From contig JAWKMJ010000019.1 of the NCBI GenBank assembly GCA_041392305.1, forward strand, positions 8,742-72,741: 64,000 nucleotides of DNA, read 5' to 3'. Shown here in pieces: positions 16,922 through 25,469 of this stretch. Source of the stretch: JAGQYP01 sp041392305 (GTDB lineage Bacteria; Bacteroidota; Bacteroidia; Flavobacteriales_D; Crocinitomicaceae). Numbering within the stretch: position 1 is the first letter of the stretch; each line of letters opens with the position of its first letter. The notes below the pieces were generated by a model that was given only the letters and a program-made list of their open reading frames with translations, searched no databases and was not told the origin of the DNA. A program made the translations under genes and the position numbers.

Positions 16922-17608
16922 TCATAAGATTCTGTCGTTAAATAACTTAAAAATTACGACCAACGGCAAAATTTCGAGGGTGCAAAGATACAAAAAAATG
17001 TATAGAACAGAAAACCCATAACGTATTGCATATAAAAAAGAAAGAGCCGTTCTAAAAATACCGAGAAAAGTAAACAAGCTTATTGTTATGAGTGCCAAAT
17101 AATATTGCGTTTGGGAATCAGAGAAAACAAGCCCCACAGCAAAAGGCAATAATAAAATACCTTGCAACTGAAAGAATATTTTATAGTTGGTTAAATATTC
17201 AAAAAAACCTTGATTCGTTTCAACTAAAAAAGCGAAAAAACGAACTAAGAAGATTTTAATCAAAAAAAAGAATAAAGGAGCCGTCAGGCAAACGAATAAT
17301 ATAATCCAGTTTATTTCTTTAGAAAAAGAAAATATATCGTAAATACAATATCCCAAAACTCCGATGACGACGAAGTAATTAAATTGCAACAAATAAGAAG
17401 CAATACCATTAACATTGAATCCTTCCCTTAGATGCAAATGCATATGGGCATTATTCATGGCAATTCGAAAAATAGAAACAAAAGTTTTTGGTGATCGAAA
17501 TCGAACCAAGGCAAGTAAGATCATAGTAAACACTAATGGCCAGAAAAGCACTTCCAAATGATTAACAACTCTTGGTAAACCAACTATATTGATTACTACA
17601 CTATCCAT
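16922..17608 (-). CDS. DUF4271-type integral membrane protein
   Basis: 228 residues with six or so hydrophobic segments and a basic cytosolic stretch after the first (VRFRSPKTFVSIFRIAMNN). Size, topology and position directly upstream of hemD match the Bacteroidota DUF4271 family, which has no established function. Six- to eight-residue loops and Phe-rich helices dominate; no catalytic motif is seen. A TATCTTTG box lies 7 nt before the ATG, so the DUF4271-hemD mRNA is probably leaderless. Confidence 0.8.
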   Translation of the reverse strand: MDSVVINIVGLPRVVNHLEVLFWPLVFTMILLALVRFRSPKTFVSIFRIAMNNAHMHLHLREGFNVNGIASYLLQFNYFVVIGVLGYCIYDIFSFSKEINWIILFVCLTAPLFFFLIKIFLVRFFAFLVETNQGFFEYLTNYKIFFQLQGILLLPFAVGLVFSDSQTQYYLALITISLFTFLGIFRTALSFLYAIRYGFSVLYIFLYLCTLEILPLVVIFKLFNDRIL

Positions 17609-17615
17609 TTAAGTT

Positions 17616-17623
17616 CAAAGATA
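17616..17623 (-). promoter_or_regulatory. -7 promoter box (TATCTTTG) of the DUF4271-hemD operon
   Basis: A perfect TAnnTTTG on the minus strand, 7 nt before the ATG at 17608. Confidence 0.65.
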
Positions 17624-17690
17624 AGAATTCTACGTGTTCCCACTGACTTATGTTTCTTTAACCGAAACTCCGATTTTTAACAAAAATAGC

Positions 17691-17698
17691 TAAATTTG
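17691..17698 (+). promoter_or_regulatory. -7 promoter box (TAAATTTG) of the acyl-CoA dehydrogenase gene
   Basis: A perfect TAnnTTTG, 21 nt before the ATG at 17720; no clear -33 TTG at standard spacing. Confidence 0.6.
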
Positions 17699-17719
17699 TT
17701 GCTTTAAAATTATTGAAGA

Positions 17720-18907
17720 ATGGCTACAGATCAATACGTACATCCTGATTATTACAATATGGATGATTTGCTCACTGAAGAGCACAAGTTAATTAGAGAA
17801 TCTGCCAGACAGTGGATTAAAAAAGAAGTTTCTCCAATTATTGAGGATTATTATGAAAGAGCAGAATTTCCGAATCAGGTAATTAAAGGTCTTGCTGAAA
17901 TAGGTGCTTTTGGACCATACATCCCTGAAGAGTATGGAGGACCTGGGTTAGATCAGATTTCTTATGGATTGATCATGCAAGAATTGGAAAGATGTGACTC
18001 TGGATTGAGATCCACCGCATCTGTACAGTCATCTTTGGTAATGTATCCAATATGGAAATACGGTTCTGAAGAACAAAAGAAAAAATGGTTGCCAAAACTC
18101 GCTTCAGGTGAGGCTGTGGGATGTTTTGGATTGACAGAGCCGGATCATGGTTCAAACCCAGGTGGAATGATCACCAACTTCAAAGATATGGGCGACCACT
18201 ACTTGCTGAATGGTGCAAAAATGTGGATATCCAACGCACCGATTTCTGAAGTAGCCGTTGTTTGGGCGAAAAATGAAGTAGGAAGAATTCATGGATTATT
18301 GGTTGAAAGAGGTATGGAAGGTTTTTCGGCTCCTGAAATGCACGGAAAACATTCGTTGAGAGCTTCAATCACTGGTGAGTTGCTGTTTGATAATGTGAAA
18401 GTACCGAAAGACAATATTCTTCCTGGTAAATCTGGATTGGGCGCGCCACTTGGATGTTTGGATTCTGCCCGTTTTGGAATTGCTTGGGGAGCTTTGGGAG
18501 CGGCCATGGATTGTTATGATTCTGCTTTAAGATATTCCAAAGAAAGAACCCAATTTGATGTGCCAATCGCATCTTTTCAGTTGACTCAGAAAAAATTGGC
18601 TGAAATGATTACTGAAATCACTAAAGCACAATTATTGACATTAAGATTAGGTCAGTTGAGAAACGAAGGCAAAGCTACTTCAGCACAAATTTCCATGGCA
18701 AAGAGAAACAATGTGGAAATCGCCTTGAAAATTGCCAGAGAAGCAAGACAAATTCACGGAGCAATGGGAATCACGAATGAATATTCGATCATGAGACACA
18801 TGGCCAATTTAGAGTCGGTTGTGACTTATGAAGGAACGCATGATATTCACTTGTTGATCACAGGTATGGATATTACAGGAATTCCTGCCTTCAAAAGGGA
18901 ACTTTAG
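17720..18907 (+). CDS. Acyl-CoA dehydrogenase, glutaryl-CoA dehydrogenase-like
   Basis: 395 residues of the FAD-dependent acyl-CoA dehydrogenase family. GCFGLTEPDHGSNPGGM and KMWISNAPISEVAVVWAK are the two family signatures. The C-terminal QIHGAMGITNEYSIMRHM plus VVTYEGTHDIHLL carries the catalytic Glu at the glutaryl/isobutyryl-type position. The overall pattern is closest to glutaryl-CoA dehydrogenase, which makes crotonyl-CoA in lysine and tryptophan breakdown, but exact substrate is not proven. Length is normal. Monocistronic, with its own -7 box and a strong terminator. Confidence 0.92.
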   Translation: MATDQYVHPDYYNMDDLLTEEHKLIRESARQWIKKEVSPIIEDYYERAEFPNQVIKGLAEIGAFGPYIPEEYGGPGLDQISYGLIMQELERCDSGLRSTASVQSSLVMYPIWKYGSEEQKKKWLPKLASGEAVGCFGLTEPDHGSNPGGMITNFKDMGDHYLLNGAKMWISNAPISEVAVVWAKNEVGRIHGLLVERGMEGFSAPEMHGKHSLRASITGELLFDNVKVPKDNILPGKSGLGAPLGCLDSARFGIAWGALGAAMDCYDSALRYSKERTQFDVPIASFQLTQKKLAEMITEITKAQLLTLRLGQLRNEGKATSAQISMAKRNNVEIALKIAREARQIHGAMGITNEYSIMRHMANLESVVTYEGTHDIHLLITGMDITGIPAFKREL

Positions 18908-18909
18908 AA

Positions 18910-18937
18910 TTACGATTTACGATTTACGAAGTACGAA
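18910..18937. repeat. 7-bp-period tandem repeat (TTACGAT type)
   Basis: Units TTACGAT, TTACGAT, TTACGAA and GTACGAA follow one another exactly in 7-bp phase, directly after the acyl-CoA dehydrogenase stop and before its terminator. Comparable 7-bp-phased repeats with other units occur at 21511-21531, 54097-54130 and 54271-54312. Confidence 0.8.
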
Positions 18938-18944
18938 TAAATTG

Positions 18945-18964
18945 AGCCTCGCATTTGCGGGGCT
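18945..18964 (+). terminator. Rho-independent terminator of the acyl-CoA dehydrogenase gene
   Basis: Stem AGCCTCGCA / TGCGGGGCT with a G-T pair near the middle and a tight loop, followed by TTTTCTTTT. Confidence 0.85.
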
Positions 18965-19064
18965 TTTCTTTTATCCGATTACTCCACCACAAACTAATGC
19001 TACATTCTACACTCTAAATTATCCCCCTATCTGTCGATGTGCTCGCTATCGCTCGGTTCTACTT

Positions 19065-20786
19065 TCACTTAATGTCTTTTACATTCAATTGCGGATAGAT
19101 TTTCCCATTCCATGGGTTTTCCTCCAAGGTGTAGACAATCTCAGCCGGACCATTTTGTATTTTCTTTAAATAGTCCTCCCCCATAAAGAACCCAATACCT
19201 CCCATTCGATTGGCCATGTCTCCTTCTTGAAACAGGTCCAATTTCAGGTGGTTTTGGTCATCCCCGACTAATCTCGACCCACAGTCCATGACATTTGTAG
19301 ATCTAAAAATGGGTTTCATGTTGTTGGGTCCGAATGGCTCCATCCTGCCAATGATTCGCATCAATTTGGTTCTTCCTTCTTTGTCCATGCCAGAGAGAAG
19401 GTCTCCAAAATTCAAATTCATTTCAATTTCAATTTCTGGCACCAATTGGTCTTCAGAAATTGTAGCCTGCACCACTTCCTCAAATCTTTGTCGGAATGCG
19501 GAAAAATTCTCTTTTTTGACCGACAATCCGGCGGCTGCGTTGTGACCTCCCCATTTTTCAATCAAATCATCACATTGCAATAAAGCATCATAGACCGAAT
19601 AATCGCTGACAGATCGAGCAGATCCTACAAAAACATCCTCTACTTGAGCAAATACTATTGTGGGGCGATAACGGTATCTCTCTATGATTTTCGAAGCTAC
19701 TATACCAACAACCCCTTTATGCCATTGCTCATCCGCAACTACATTCGTGAATTTGTGATCGTCTTCCTCTAATTTCAAAATGGCTTCGGCCGTGATATCT
19801 TTTTCAATCTCTCTTCTCTCTTGATTGTAGGCGTCTATTTGAACGGCCATTTCGTACGCGAATTGTTCATCTTCGGTCGTCAATAGTTCTACTGCTTCCT
19901 TCCCGGATGAAATTCTACCAGCCGCATTAATTCTTGGCGCTATTGTGAAAACAATATCCTCAATATTGAGCTTTTGATTTTCTTTGGAGCCCGTCCTCAA
20001 TAACTGAAAAATTCCGGCTCTTCGGTATTCATTCAAGTGCCCTAATCCGAAATGGGCAAGTATTCTGTTCTCTCCAGTTATGGGTACAATATCTGCCGCT
20101 ATTGAAATACAAAGTAGATCTAGAAACTGAAAAAGCAAAGATTCATCCATCAAATTGTGCTCGCAAAAAGCCTGCATGAATTTGAATCCAACACCACATC
20201 CAGAAAGATGTTTGTAAGGATATTCACAATCTTTCCTTTTTGGGTTCAATACGATCGCTTCGGGTATCTGATCTCCTGGGGTGTGATGGTCGCAAATAAT
20301 AAAATCGATGCCTTTTTCTTTTGCATAAGCCACCTTATCAATTGCTCGAATTCCACAATCCAAAGCAATAATCAAGGTAATTCCATTTTCTTTGGCAAAA
20401 TCGATTCCTTGGAAAGAAATGCCATACCCCTCTAAATATCTATCGGGAATATAAAAATCCAAATGCTCATAAACTTGACTCAAGAATGAATAGACCAGAG
20501 CAACTGAAGTAGTTCCGTCTACATCATAATCCCCATAAATTAAAATCTTTTCTTCATTGTCAATGGCTTGATCTAATCGATGAACAGCCTCTTTCATGTC
20601 CTTCATTAATAAAGGATCATGTAGGTCTTCCAATTTTGGATTAAAGTAGTTTTTAGCTTCTTCAAAATTTTGTACCCCTCGATTCAGGAGTAGTCGCGCA
20701 ATAATTTCATCCCCATTAAGATCTGTGGTGAGTTGAGAAAGCACCTGGGGATCGGGCTCCTCTTTGAATATCCATCTTTTATGCAT
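19065..20786 (-). CDS. recJ: Single-stranded-DNA-specific exonuclease RecJ
   Basis: 573 residues, normal for RecJ, the 5'-3' ssDNA exonuclease of recombination and repair. DHH-family metal motifs appear in order: LIYGDYDVDGTTSVAL (about 82-97), IALDCGIRAI, FIICDHHTPGD, LSGCGVGFKFMQAF and, in DHHA1, KWGGHNAAAGLSV. A C-terminal OB-fold region ends with NPWNGKIYPQLNVKDI. It is followed downstream by the terminator of the convergent gene. The ATG at 20786 is divergent from the hypothetical protein beginning at 20813. Confidence 0.97.
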   Translation of the reverse strand: MHKRWIFKEEPDPQVLSQLTTDLNGDEIIARLLLNRGVQNFEEAKNYFNPKLEDLHDPLLMKDMKEAVHRLDQAIDNEEKILIYGDYDVDGTTSVALVYSFLSQVYEHLDFYIPDRYLEGYGISFQGIDFAKENGITLIIALDCGIRAIDKVAYAKEKGIDFIICDHHTPGDQIPEAIVLNPKRKDCEYPYKHLSGCGVGFKFMQAFCEHNLMDESLLFQFLDLLCISIAADIVPITGENRILAHFGLGHLNEYRRAGIFQLLRTGSKENQKLNIEDIVFTIAPRINAAGRISSGKEAVELLTTEDEQFAYEMAVQIDAYNQERREIEKDITAEAILKLEEDDHKFTNVVADEQWHKGVVGIVASKIIERYRYRPTIVFAQVEDVFVGSARSVSDYSVYDALLQCDDLIEKWGGHNAAAGLSVKKENFSAFRQRFEEVVQATISEDQLVPEIEIEMNLNFGDLLSGMDKEGRTKLMRIIGRMEPFGPNNMKPIFRSTNVMDCGSRLVGDDQNHLKLDLFQEGDMANRMGGIGFFMGEDYLKKIQNGPAEIVYTLEENPWNGKIYPQLNVKDIK

Positions 20787-20812
20787 AATTTAGGTTTAAA
20801 TTGTTAGTGTCT

Positions 20813-21493
20813 ATGTCAAACCTAGTTAAAATTCTCATAATAGGAATCATTCTGCAGTCATCCGTTCATTCAATTGCTCAGAAAGATACGACTGTGCTTT
20901 TTCTTCATTCACAACCAGAAAGTAAAAAAGAGATCAGTAAAATTACAAAAGAATGGTTCGGAAAGTATCGAGATACAGCAAACTTGGCTTGGCTGGAAAT
21001 CAATATGCGAGGAATTTTTAAAATTACGGCGGTTATGATGCAAATGAAAAAACCTGATTTAGAAAAAAATCCAAAATACTCGGTTCGCAACAATTTTATT
21101 TTTGGTGTAAAAGAGAATGACTCCCTGCCCGTTGTTTTGGAAGAAGAGATTTATCATTTTGCATACCCCTATAAAAATGAAGTGTTTTCCTTTAATGGAG
21201 ATTTCAGTCTAAAGAAAATGGATAGTCACACTTTTTTACTTTCTTCCAAAGACCAAACTGATTCTACTTTTCAGATTTCACAGTTTTATTTTAACGAGAA
21301 AACCATTGAATATTACAGTTTTGATCCATATACTTTCGATAGTAAAAATGATTCCTTAAGTAATCACTTTATCAATATAGATGAATCTACCCTAGTAAAA
21401 GCACTCAAAATTAAAGATGAAGAGTTTTTTGACTATCCGGGAGTTCAGAAATACTTTCACCTAGAGAATGTTTTTATCCGAGAGGAAGAGTGA
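20813..21493 (+). CDS. Hypothetical exported protein
   Basis: 226 residues from the ATG at 20813 (an in-frame TTG at 20801 is less likely). A signal peptide with core ILIIGIILQSS is followed by a Ser/Ala/Gln cleavage region. The mature protein has many charged and aromatic residues; there is no lipobox and no membrane helix. I recognise no family. Its short spacing from the divergent recJ implies overlapping promoters. A 7-bp-phased repeat follows its stop. Confidence 0.7.
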   Translation: MSNLVKILIIGIILQSSVHSIAQKDTTVLFLHSQPESKKEISKITKEWFGKYRDTANLAWLEINMRGIFKITAVMMQMKKPDLEKNPKYSVRNNFIFGVKENDSLPVVLEEEIYHFAYPYKNEVFSFNGDFSLKKMDSHTFLLSSKDQTDSTFQISQFYFNEKTIEYYSFDPYTFDSKNDSLSNHFINIDESTLVKALKIKDEEFFDYPGVQKYFHLENVFIREEE

Positions 21494-21510
21494 TTGTATG
21501 ATCGTACAAA

Positions 21511-21531
21511 GTGCTAGGTGCTAAGTTCTAA
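21511..21531. repeat. 7-bp-period degenerate tandem repeat (GTGCTAG type)
   Basis: Units GTGCTAG, GTGCTAA and GTTCTAA in exact 7-bp phase in the space between two convergent genes. A further GATTCTA/GGTTCTC pair at about 21558-21571 keeps the same style. Confidence 0.65.
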
Positions 21532-21605
21532 GCCCTGCACATATCTAAAACAGAAGGATTCTAGGTTCTCAAATAAATTACACCTTTAAATCGTGCCTCG
21601 TATTT

Positions 21606-22799
21606 CTAATTATTGATTGCTGCAATTCCCGGCAACTCTTTCCCTTCAAGGTATTCCAACATGGCTCCACCTCCAGTAGAGACGAAAGACACTTGATCCT
21701 TTAAGTTGTATTTATTGATGGCCGCCACAGAGTCTCCTCCTCCAACAGCTGAAAAAGCTCCTTGTTTTGTAGCTTTAGCAATAGCATTAGAAATAGCCTT
21801 CGTACCTTCTTGAAAACTATCCATTTCGAAAACACCCATTGGTCCGTTGAACAAGATCAATTTTGAGTTCAGAATCACTTCCTCAAAAGTTTCAATAGAA
21901 TTGGGTCCAATATCCAATCCCATCCAACCTGAATCTATACTGAAAATGTCAACAGTTTTCTTATTCGCGTTGTTGTCAAATTTGTCTGCAATTACAGCAT
22001 CGGAAGGTAAAAATACCTTTACTCCTTTATCTTCTGATTTTTTAAGAATTTCATTGGCCGTGTTTAAGAAATCATCTTCCACCAAACTACTTCCAACTTG
22101 ACCACCTTGAGCTTTAATGAAGGTAAATGCCATTCCTCCACCAATAATGATGTTGTCTACCTTTTCAAGTAATTGCTCAATAATTGTAATTTTTGAAGAA
22201 ACTTTTGCTCCTCCAACGATAGCTGTTAACGGCTTTTCAGTTGAATTCAATACTTTGTCTACCGACTCAATTTCTCTTTCAATTAAATACCCGAACATTT
22301 TATCATTTGGAAAAAACTGAGCGATAACTGCCGTGGAAGCATGTGCTCTATGTGCAGTTCCAAAGGCATCGTTGATATAGACATCACCATGCTTCGCCAA
22401 TGATTTAGAAAACTCAATATTTCCTTCTTTTTCTTGAGGATAGAATCTCAAATTTTCCAGAAGAACAACTTCCCCAGCTTTCAAGTTTGAGGTCAATTCA
22501 AAAGCTTCTGGTGAAACACAATCATCTGCAAAAATGACTTTGGATCCCAATACTTCTTCAACCTTATAGACAATGTTCGATAGTGAATATTTCGCTTCAG
22601 GACCATTTCCTGGTCTACCTAAATGCGACATCAAAACGACACTACCTCCATCTTTCAGTACTTTTTGAATTGTAGGCAAAGCAGCTCGAATTCGAGTATC
22701 ATCTGTAACCTTGAGTGTGTCCTTATCCAAAGGCACATTAAAATCCACTCTGATCAATGCTCTTTTTCCTGAAAAATTGTAGTTGTCTATTGCAGCCAT
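21606..22799 (-). CDS. pgk: Phosphoglycerate kinase
   Basis: 397 residues from the ATG at 22799, the normal bacterial length. An upstream TTG at 22841 would overlap the promoter and is rejected. Substrate-binding DFNVPLD at the N-terminus, VLMSHLGRPG, LENLRFYPQEKEG, GGAKVSSKI and the C-terminal nucleotide motif SAVGGGDSVAAIN with FVSTGGGAMLEYLEG are all present. It interconverts 1,3-bisphosphoglycerate and 3-phosphoglycerate with ATP formation in glycolysis. A strong promoter is visible; the gene appears monocistronic. Confidence 0.98.
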   Translation of the reverse strand: MAAIDNYNFSGKRALIRVDFNVPLDKDTLKVTDDTRIRAALPTIQKVLKDGGSVVLMSHLGRPGNGPEAKYSLSNIVYKVEEVLGSKVIFADDCVSPEAFELTSNLKAGEVVLLENLRFYPQEKEGNIEFSKSLAKHGDVYINDAFGTAHRAHASTAVIAQFFPNDKMFGYLIEREIESVDKVLNSTEKPLTAIVGGAKVSSKITIIEQLLEKVDNIIIGGGMAFTFIKAQGGQVGSSLVEDDFLNTANEILKKSEDKGVKVFLPSDAVIADKFDNNANKKTVDIFSIDSGWMGLDIGPNSIETFEEVILNSKLILFNGPMGVFEMDSFQEGTKAISNAIAKATKQGAFSAVGGGDSVAAINKYNLKDQVSFVSTGGGAMLEYLEGKELPGIAAINN

Positions 22800-22817
22800 C
22801 CTTCTATAAATTTTCGG

Positions 22818-22849
22818 CAAAAATAGGCAAAGAAAGAACAATGCACAAA
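22818..22849 (-). promoter_or_regulatory. Promoter TTTG-N20-TATTTTTG of pgk
   Basis: On the minus strand TTTG (22849-22846) and TATTTTTG (22825-22818) are 20 nt apart, a near-ideal Bacteroidota promoter. It lies 18 nt before the pgk ATG. Confidence 0.78.
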
Positions 22850-22889
22850 GTTCAATTCAATAAAATATTGGATTGTTTTACAAGAACTA

Positions 22890-23918
22890 TTAATTCAAGG
22901 AAATCGAATTTACCCAGGCTCTCATATTCAAATGTAACTTTCTTTGAGAAACACCCGGAGCATGTTGGTAGGCACAAACCGTAACCAGTTTCCCTGTTTT
23001 CTGGTTGTAAAAACTAGTTTGGTAAAATGCTCCTCCCATGTGAATTGCTGGATCTCCATCCACTTTCCACATTCCAGACAAATCGACTTTGTATAATCCA
23101 TTATCCTCGTGAACTTTATTTATGGGTGCAAAACCCTCCATATATTCAGTGGCCATATACCCTTTTTTCTTTTCGTAAGGTACTTTTTTCATTAGGACAG
23201 AGTCCCTTTGAGCCAATAAGCTATCTGGGTCAAATTGAGACTCATTCAAATAATCTACTTGCCAAACCAATATTCCTTGCTGAATCCAAACTGTAAATCC
23301 TTCTTCCGTTTTTCTTGTTTCTTTGCGAGTCATCCAAATAAAATCTTTCTCATCCTCATTCACAACGAAATCATTGGGTAAAACCATGTTGATTCCAAAA
23401 CGGTTATCTAAAGACTTTTGGCTGGATTTGTGTCTTTTAGATTTCGTTCTTTTATTGATATAATCCAATTCATATTGTTGAAGAGGAGCCAAAACCTTTC
23501 GATCCCATCCCTCTAAAATAAAATCATCGAGAGTTTTTAGATTGTTCACCGTAACCGTAATAATAATTTGATTGGTAACATATAAATTGTACTTAATGTC
23601 AACTTTAGGAGTTGCATAAGTATCTTCTGGTACGATCTTAATCACAACCAATTCCGTTTGTCTGTTGGTTGCGTTACTTTTCGATTCTTCCGGAACGTAA
23701 TAGGTTTTGTGAACCTTTTCAACTGGGTAAGTTCCATAAATTTTCTTGTCCATTTTGGTCTTGAGATGTTTCCCTACATCTGTATCCAAAATGTTTGTAT
23801 TCATTATTATTGTAACGGAACCCACTTCGCCAAAAGATTCCGGTTTCAATTGCTCATAGTCAAATTCACATCTAGTAAATGAGCCAATAATTGCAATCAA
23901 GGTTAACAGTCTTACCAT
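22890..23918 (-). CDS. DUF4837-like lipoprotein
   Basis: 342 residues with a hydrophobic N-terminus and Cys17 (IGSFTRC). Arg at -1 of the lipobox is unusual, so lipidation is likely but not certain. The body (VTIIMNTNILDTDVGKHLK; ILVWQVDYLNESQFDPDSLL; GAFYQTSFYNQKTGKLV) and the position one base after a LysM transglycosylase gene match the Bacteroidota DUF4837 family, of unknown function. The gene pair suggests a role at the cell wall. Confidence 0.8.
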   Translation of the reverse strand: MVRLLTLIAIIGSFTRCEFDYEQLKPESFGEVGSVTIIMNTNILDTDVGKHLKTKMDKKIYGTYPVEKVHKTYYVPEESKSNATNRQTELVVIKIVPEDTYATPKVDIKYNLYVTNQIIITVTVNNLKTLDDFILEGWDRKVLAPLQQYELDYINKRTKSKRHKSSQKSLDNRFGINMVLPNDFVVNEDEKDFIWMTRKETRKTEEGFTVWIQQGILVWQVDYLNESQFDPDSLLAQRDSVLMKKVPYEKKKGYMATEYMEGFAPINKVHEDNGLYKVDLSGMWKVDGDPAIHMGGAFYQTSFYNQKTGKLVTVCAYQHAPGVSQRKLHLNMRAWVNSISLN

Positions 23919-23919
23919 T

Positions 23920-25467
23920 TTATTTCAATTTTATGCGATCACCCGGTTGCATTTTTTTCGGGTCGATATTCGGATTCAGCTTTTGTAAGACATCAAATGG
24001 TATGCCGTATTTTTGACTGACTGTCCATAGACTTTCTCCTGACTTTAACGTATGGTAATCTGGTGTTCCTGCTTTTGGTTTATAATCACTGGGGGGTGGG
24101 GATGTTTTAACTGGAGCGGTCTTATTTTCTTCGGCCTTTGCGGGAGTCGTTTTCTTTACAACAGTCGCTTTTTTTCCATAAATGATCAACTTCTGTCCAA
24201 TATTAATCCTCGTAGATTTCAAATTATTCCAGTTCATTAAATTACTTACCGAAACACCATATTTCTGTGCAATAACACCCAAATTCTCACCTGATCTAAC
24301 ATAATGATATTGTGTTTCTTCCGAACGAGCATTTACTTCTTCAGGGTGCGTCTCTACATATTGTTTAATCACAAGACTATCGAACTTGTAAATACTATCT
24401 TCCATCTCAATAAATTTTGGAATAAATTCCTTTGGAAGTACAATACACCATGATTCATCATGTGAGTGAGGGACATAGTCCTTTTTAAATTGGGGATTTA
24501 AATGCTGTAAATCATCAATTTTAACATTTAAAAGTGTGTCCAACGTTTTAAATCTTAGAGCCGCTTTTAAACAAACGGTATCCACTTCATAATGATATAC
24601 TCGCGCCTCTCTAGGTTTGATATTATGTTCTGCATGGTAGGTCATCATATAGGTCATCGCAATAAATCCAGGAACATATCCTTGTGTCTCTCTTGGAAGA
24701 TACTCTCGTATTTCCCAATAAGTTGTCTTTCCACCAGATCTGCGAATTGCCTTATTTACATTTCCTGGTCCGGCATTGTAAGCTGCTAAAGCCATTGACC
24801 AATCATTGTACATATTGTAAAGAAATTTCAAGTATCTGCATGCTGCATCCGTAGCTTTGAGAGGATCCATTCGCTCATCGATATAGGAATTTTCTGTTAA
24901 ACCGAATGCCTTTCCCGTTCTGTACATAAATTGCCATAGCCCAACCGCACCGGCTCTTGATTTAATAGTAGGGCGAAGACCCGATTCAATAATCGAAAGG
25001 TATTTTAGTTCCAGGGGAAGATCATATTTATCTAGCATTTCCTCATACATAGGAAAATACAATTTAGACCTTCCCAAGGCTAAAGCAGTAAAAGTTCTCC
25101 TTTTCCGGGCAAAATATTTAACTACACTGATTACCTCATCATTCCATCCTAATTGAAAGGGGGTTAAAGCATCAATATTCTGAATCCTCATTTTATATAC
25201 AGAATCTGAAAATTCAGGTACATCTGATTCCTTGTAGCCTAAAGCTTTAATAATAGAATCTGCAGATGATCTACCATAATATTCTTTATAAGATTGATAA
25301 ATTGAGGAATCGATGATGGCAAGCATTTCCTTGTATTTTTCAATCCCTTCTGGCTCTTTTATAGAATCAGTTTTAAGAGAATCTAAGTTTGTTTTGAGAG
25401 AATCCTCTATGGCCGACCAAGAAATCAGGTTAAAAAATACAAATCCGATAAGAATTAAATGCTTCAA
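23920..25467 (-). CDS. Membrane-bound lytic murein transglycosylase D-like protein with two LysM domains
   Basis: 515 residues: a signal peptide (about 1-19), a transglycosylase SLT domain (about 135-260; SIIESGLRPTIKSRAGAVGLWQF with the catalytic Glu in IESGLRP, later AYNAGPGNVNKAI) and two C-terminal LysM modules. The LysM modules are YHYVRSGENLGVIAQKYGVS near 395 and YHTLKSGESLWTVSQKYGIP near 470. A Lys/Pro/Thr linker joins the LysM modules. It cleaves peptidoglycan glycan strands to 1,6-anhydro ends. Three bases separate it from gatA, so it is in an operon with gatA, tatA and the DUF4837 gene. Confidence 0.93.
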   Translation of the reverse strand: MKHLILIGFVFFNLISWSAIEDSLKTNLDSLKTDSIKEPEGIEKYKEMLAIIDSSIYQSYKEYYGRSSADSIIKALGYKESDVPEFSDSVYKMRIQNIDALTPFQLGWNDEVISVVKYFARKRRTFTALALGRSKLYFPMYEEMLDKYDLPLELKYLSIIESGLRPTIKSRAGAVGLWQFMYRTGKAFGLTENSYIDERMDPLKATDAACRYLKFLYNMYNDWSMALAAYNAGPGNVNKAIRRSGGKTTYWEIREYLPRETQGYVPGFIAMTYMMTYHAEHNIKPREARVYHYEVDTVCLKAALRFKTLDTLLNVKIDDLQHLNPQFKKDYVPHSHDESWCIVLPKEFIPKFIEMEDSIYKFDSLVIKQYVETHPEEVNARSEETQYHYVRSGENLGVIAQKYGVSVSNLMNWNNLKSTRINIGQKLIIYGKKATVVKKTTPAKAEENKTAPVKTSPPPSDYKPKAGTPDYHTLKSGESLWTVSQKYGIPFDVLQKLNPNIDPKKMQPGDRIKLK

Positions 25468-25469
25468 AA

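Noticed and set aside
18942..19169. Small plus-strand ORF overlapping the recJ 3' end
   Set aside because: It starts within the acyl-CoA dehydrogenase terminator and runs antisense to recJ; composition is not coding-like.
22800..22841. TTG at 22841 as start of pgk
   Set aside because: The extra 14 codons cover the promoter box and are not part of the conserved PGK N-terminus.
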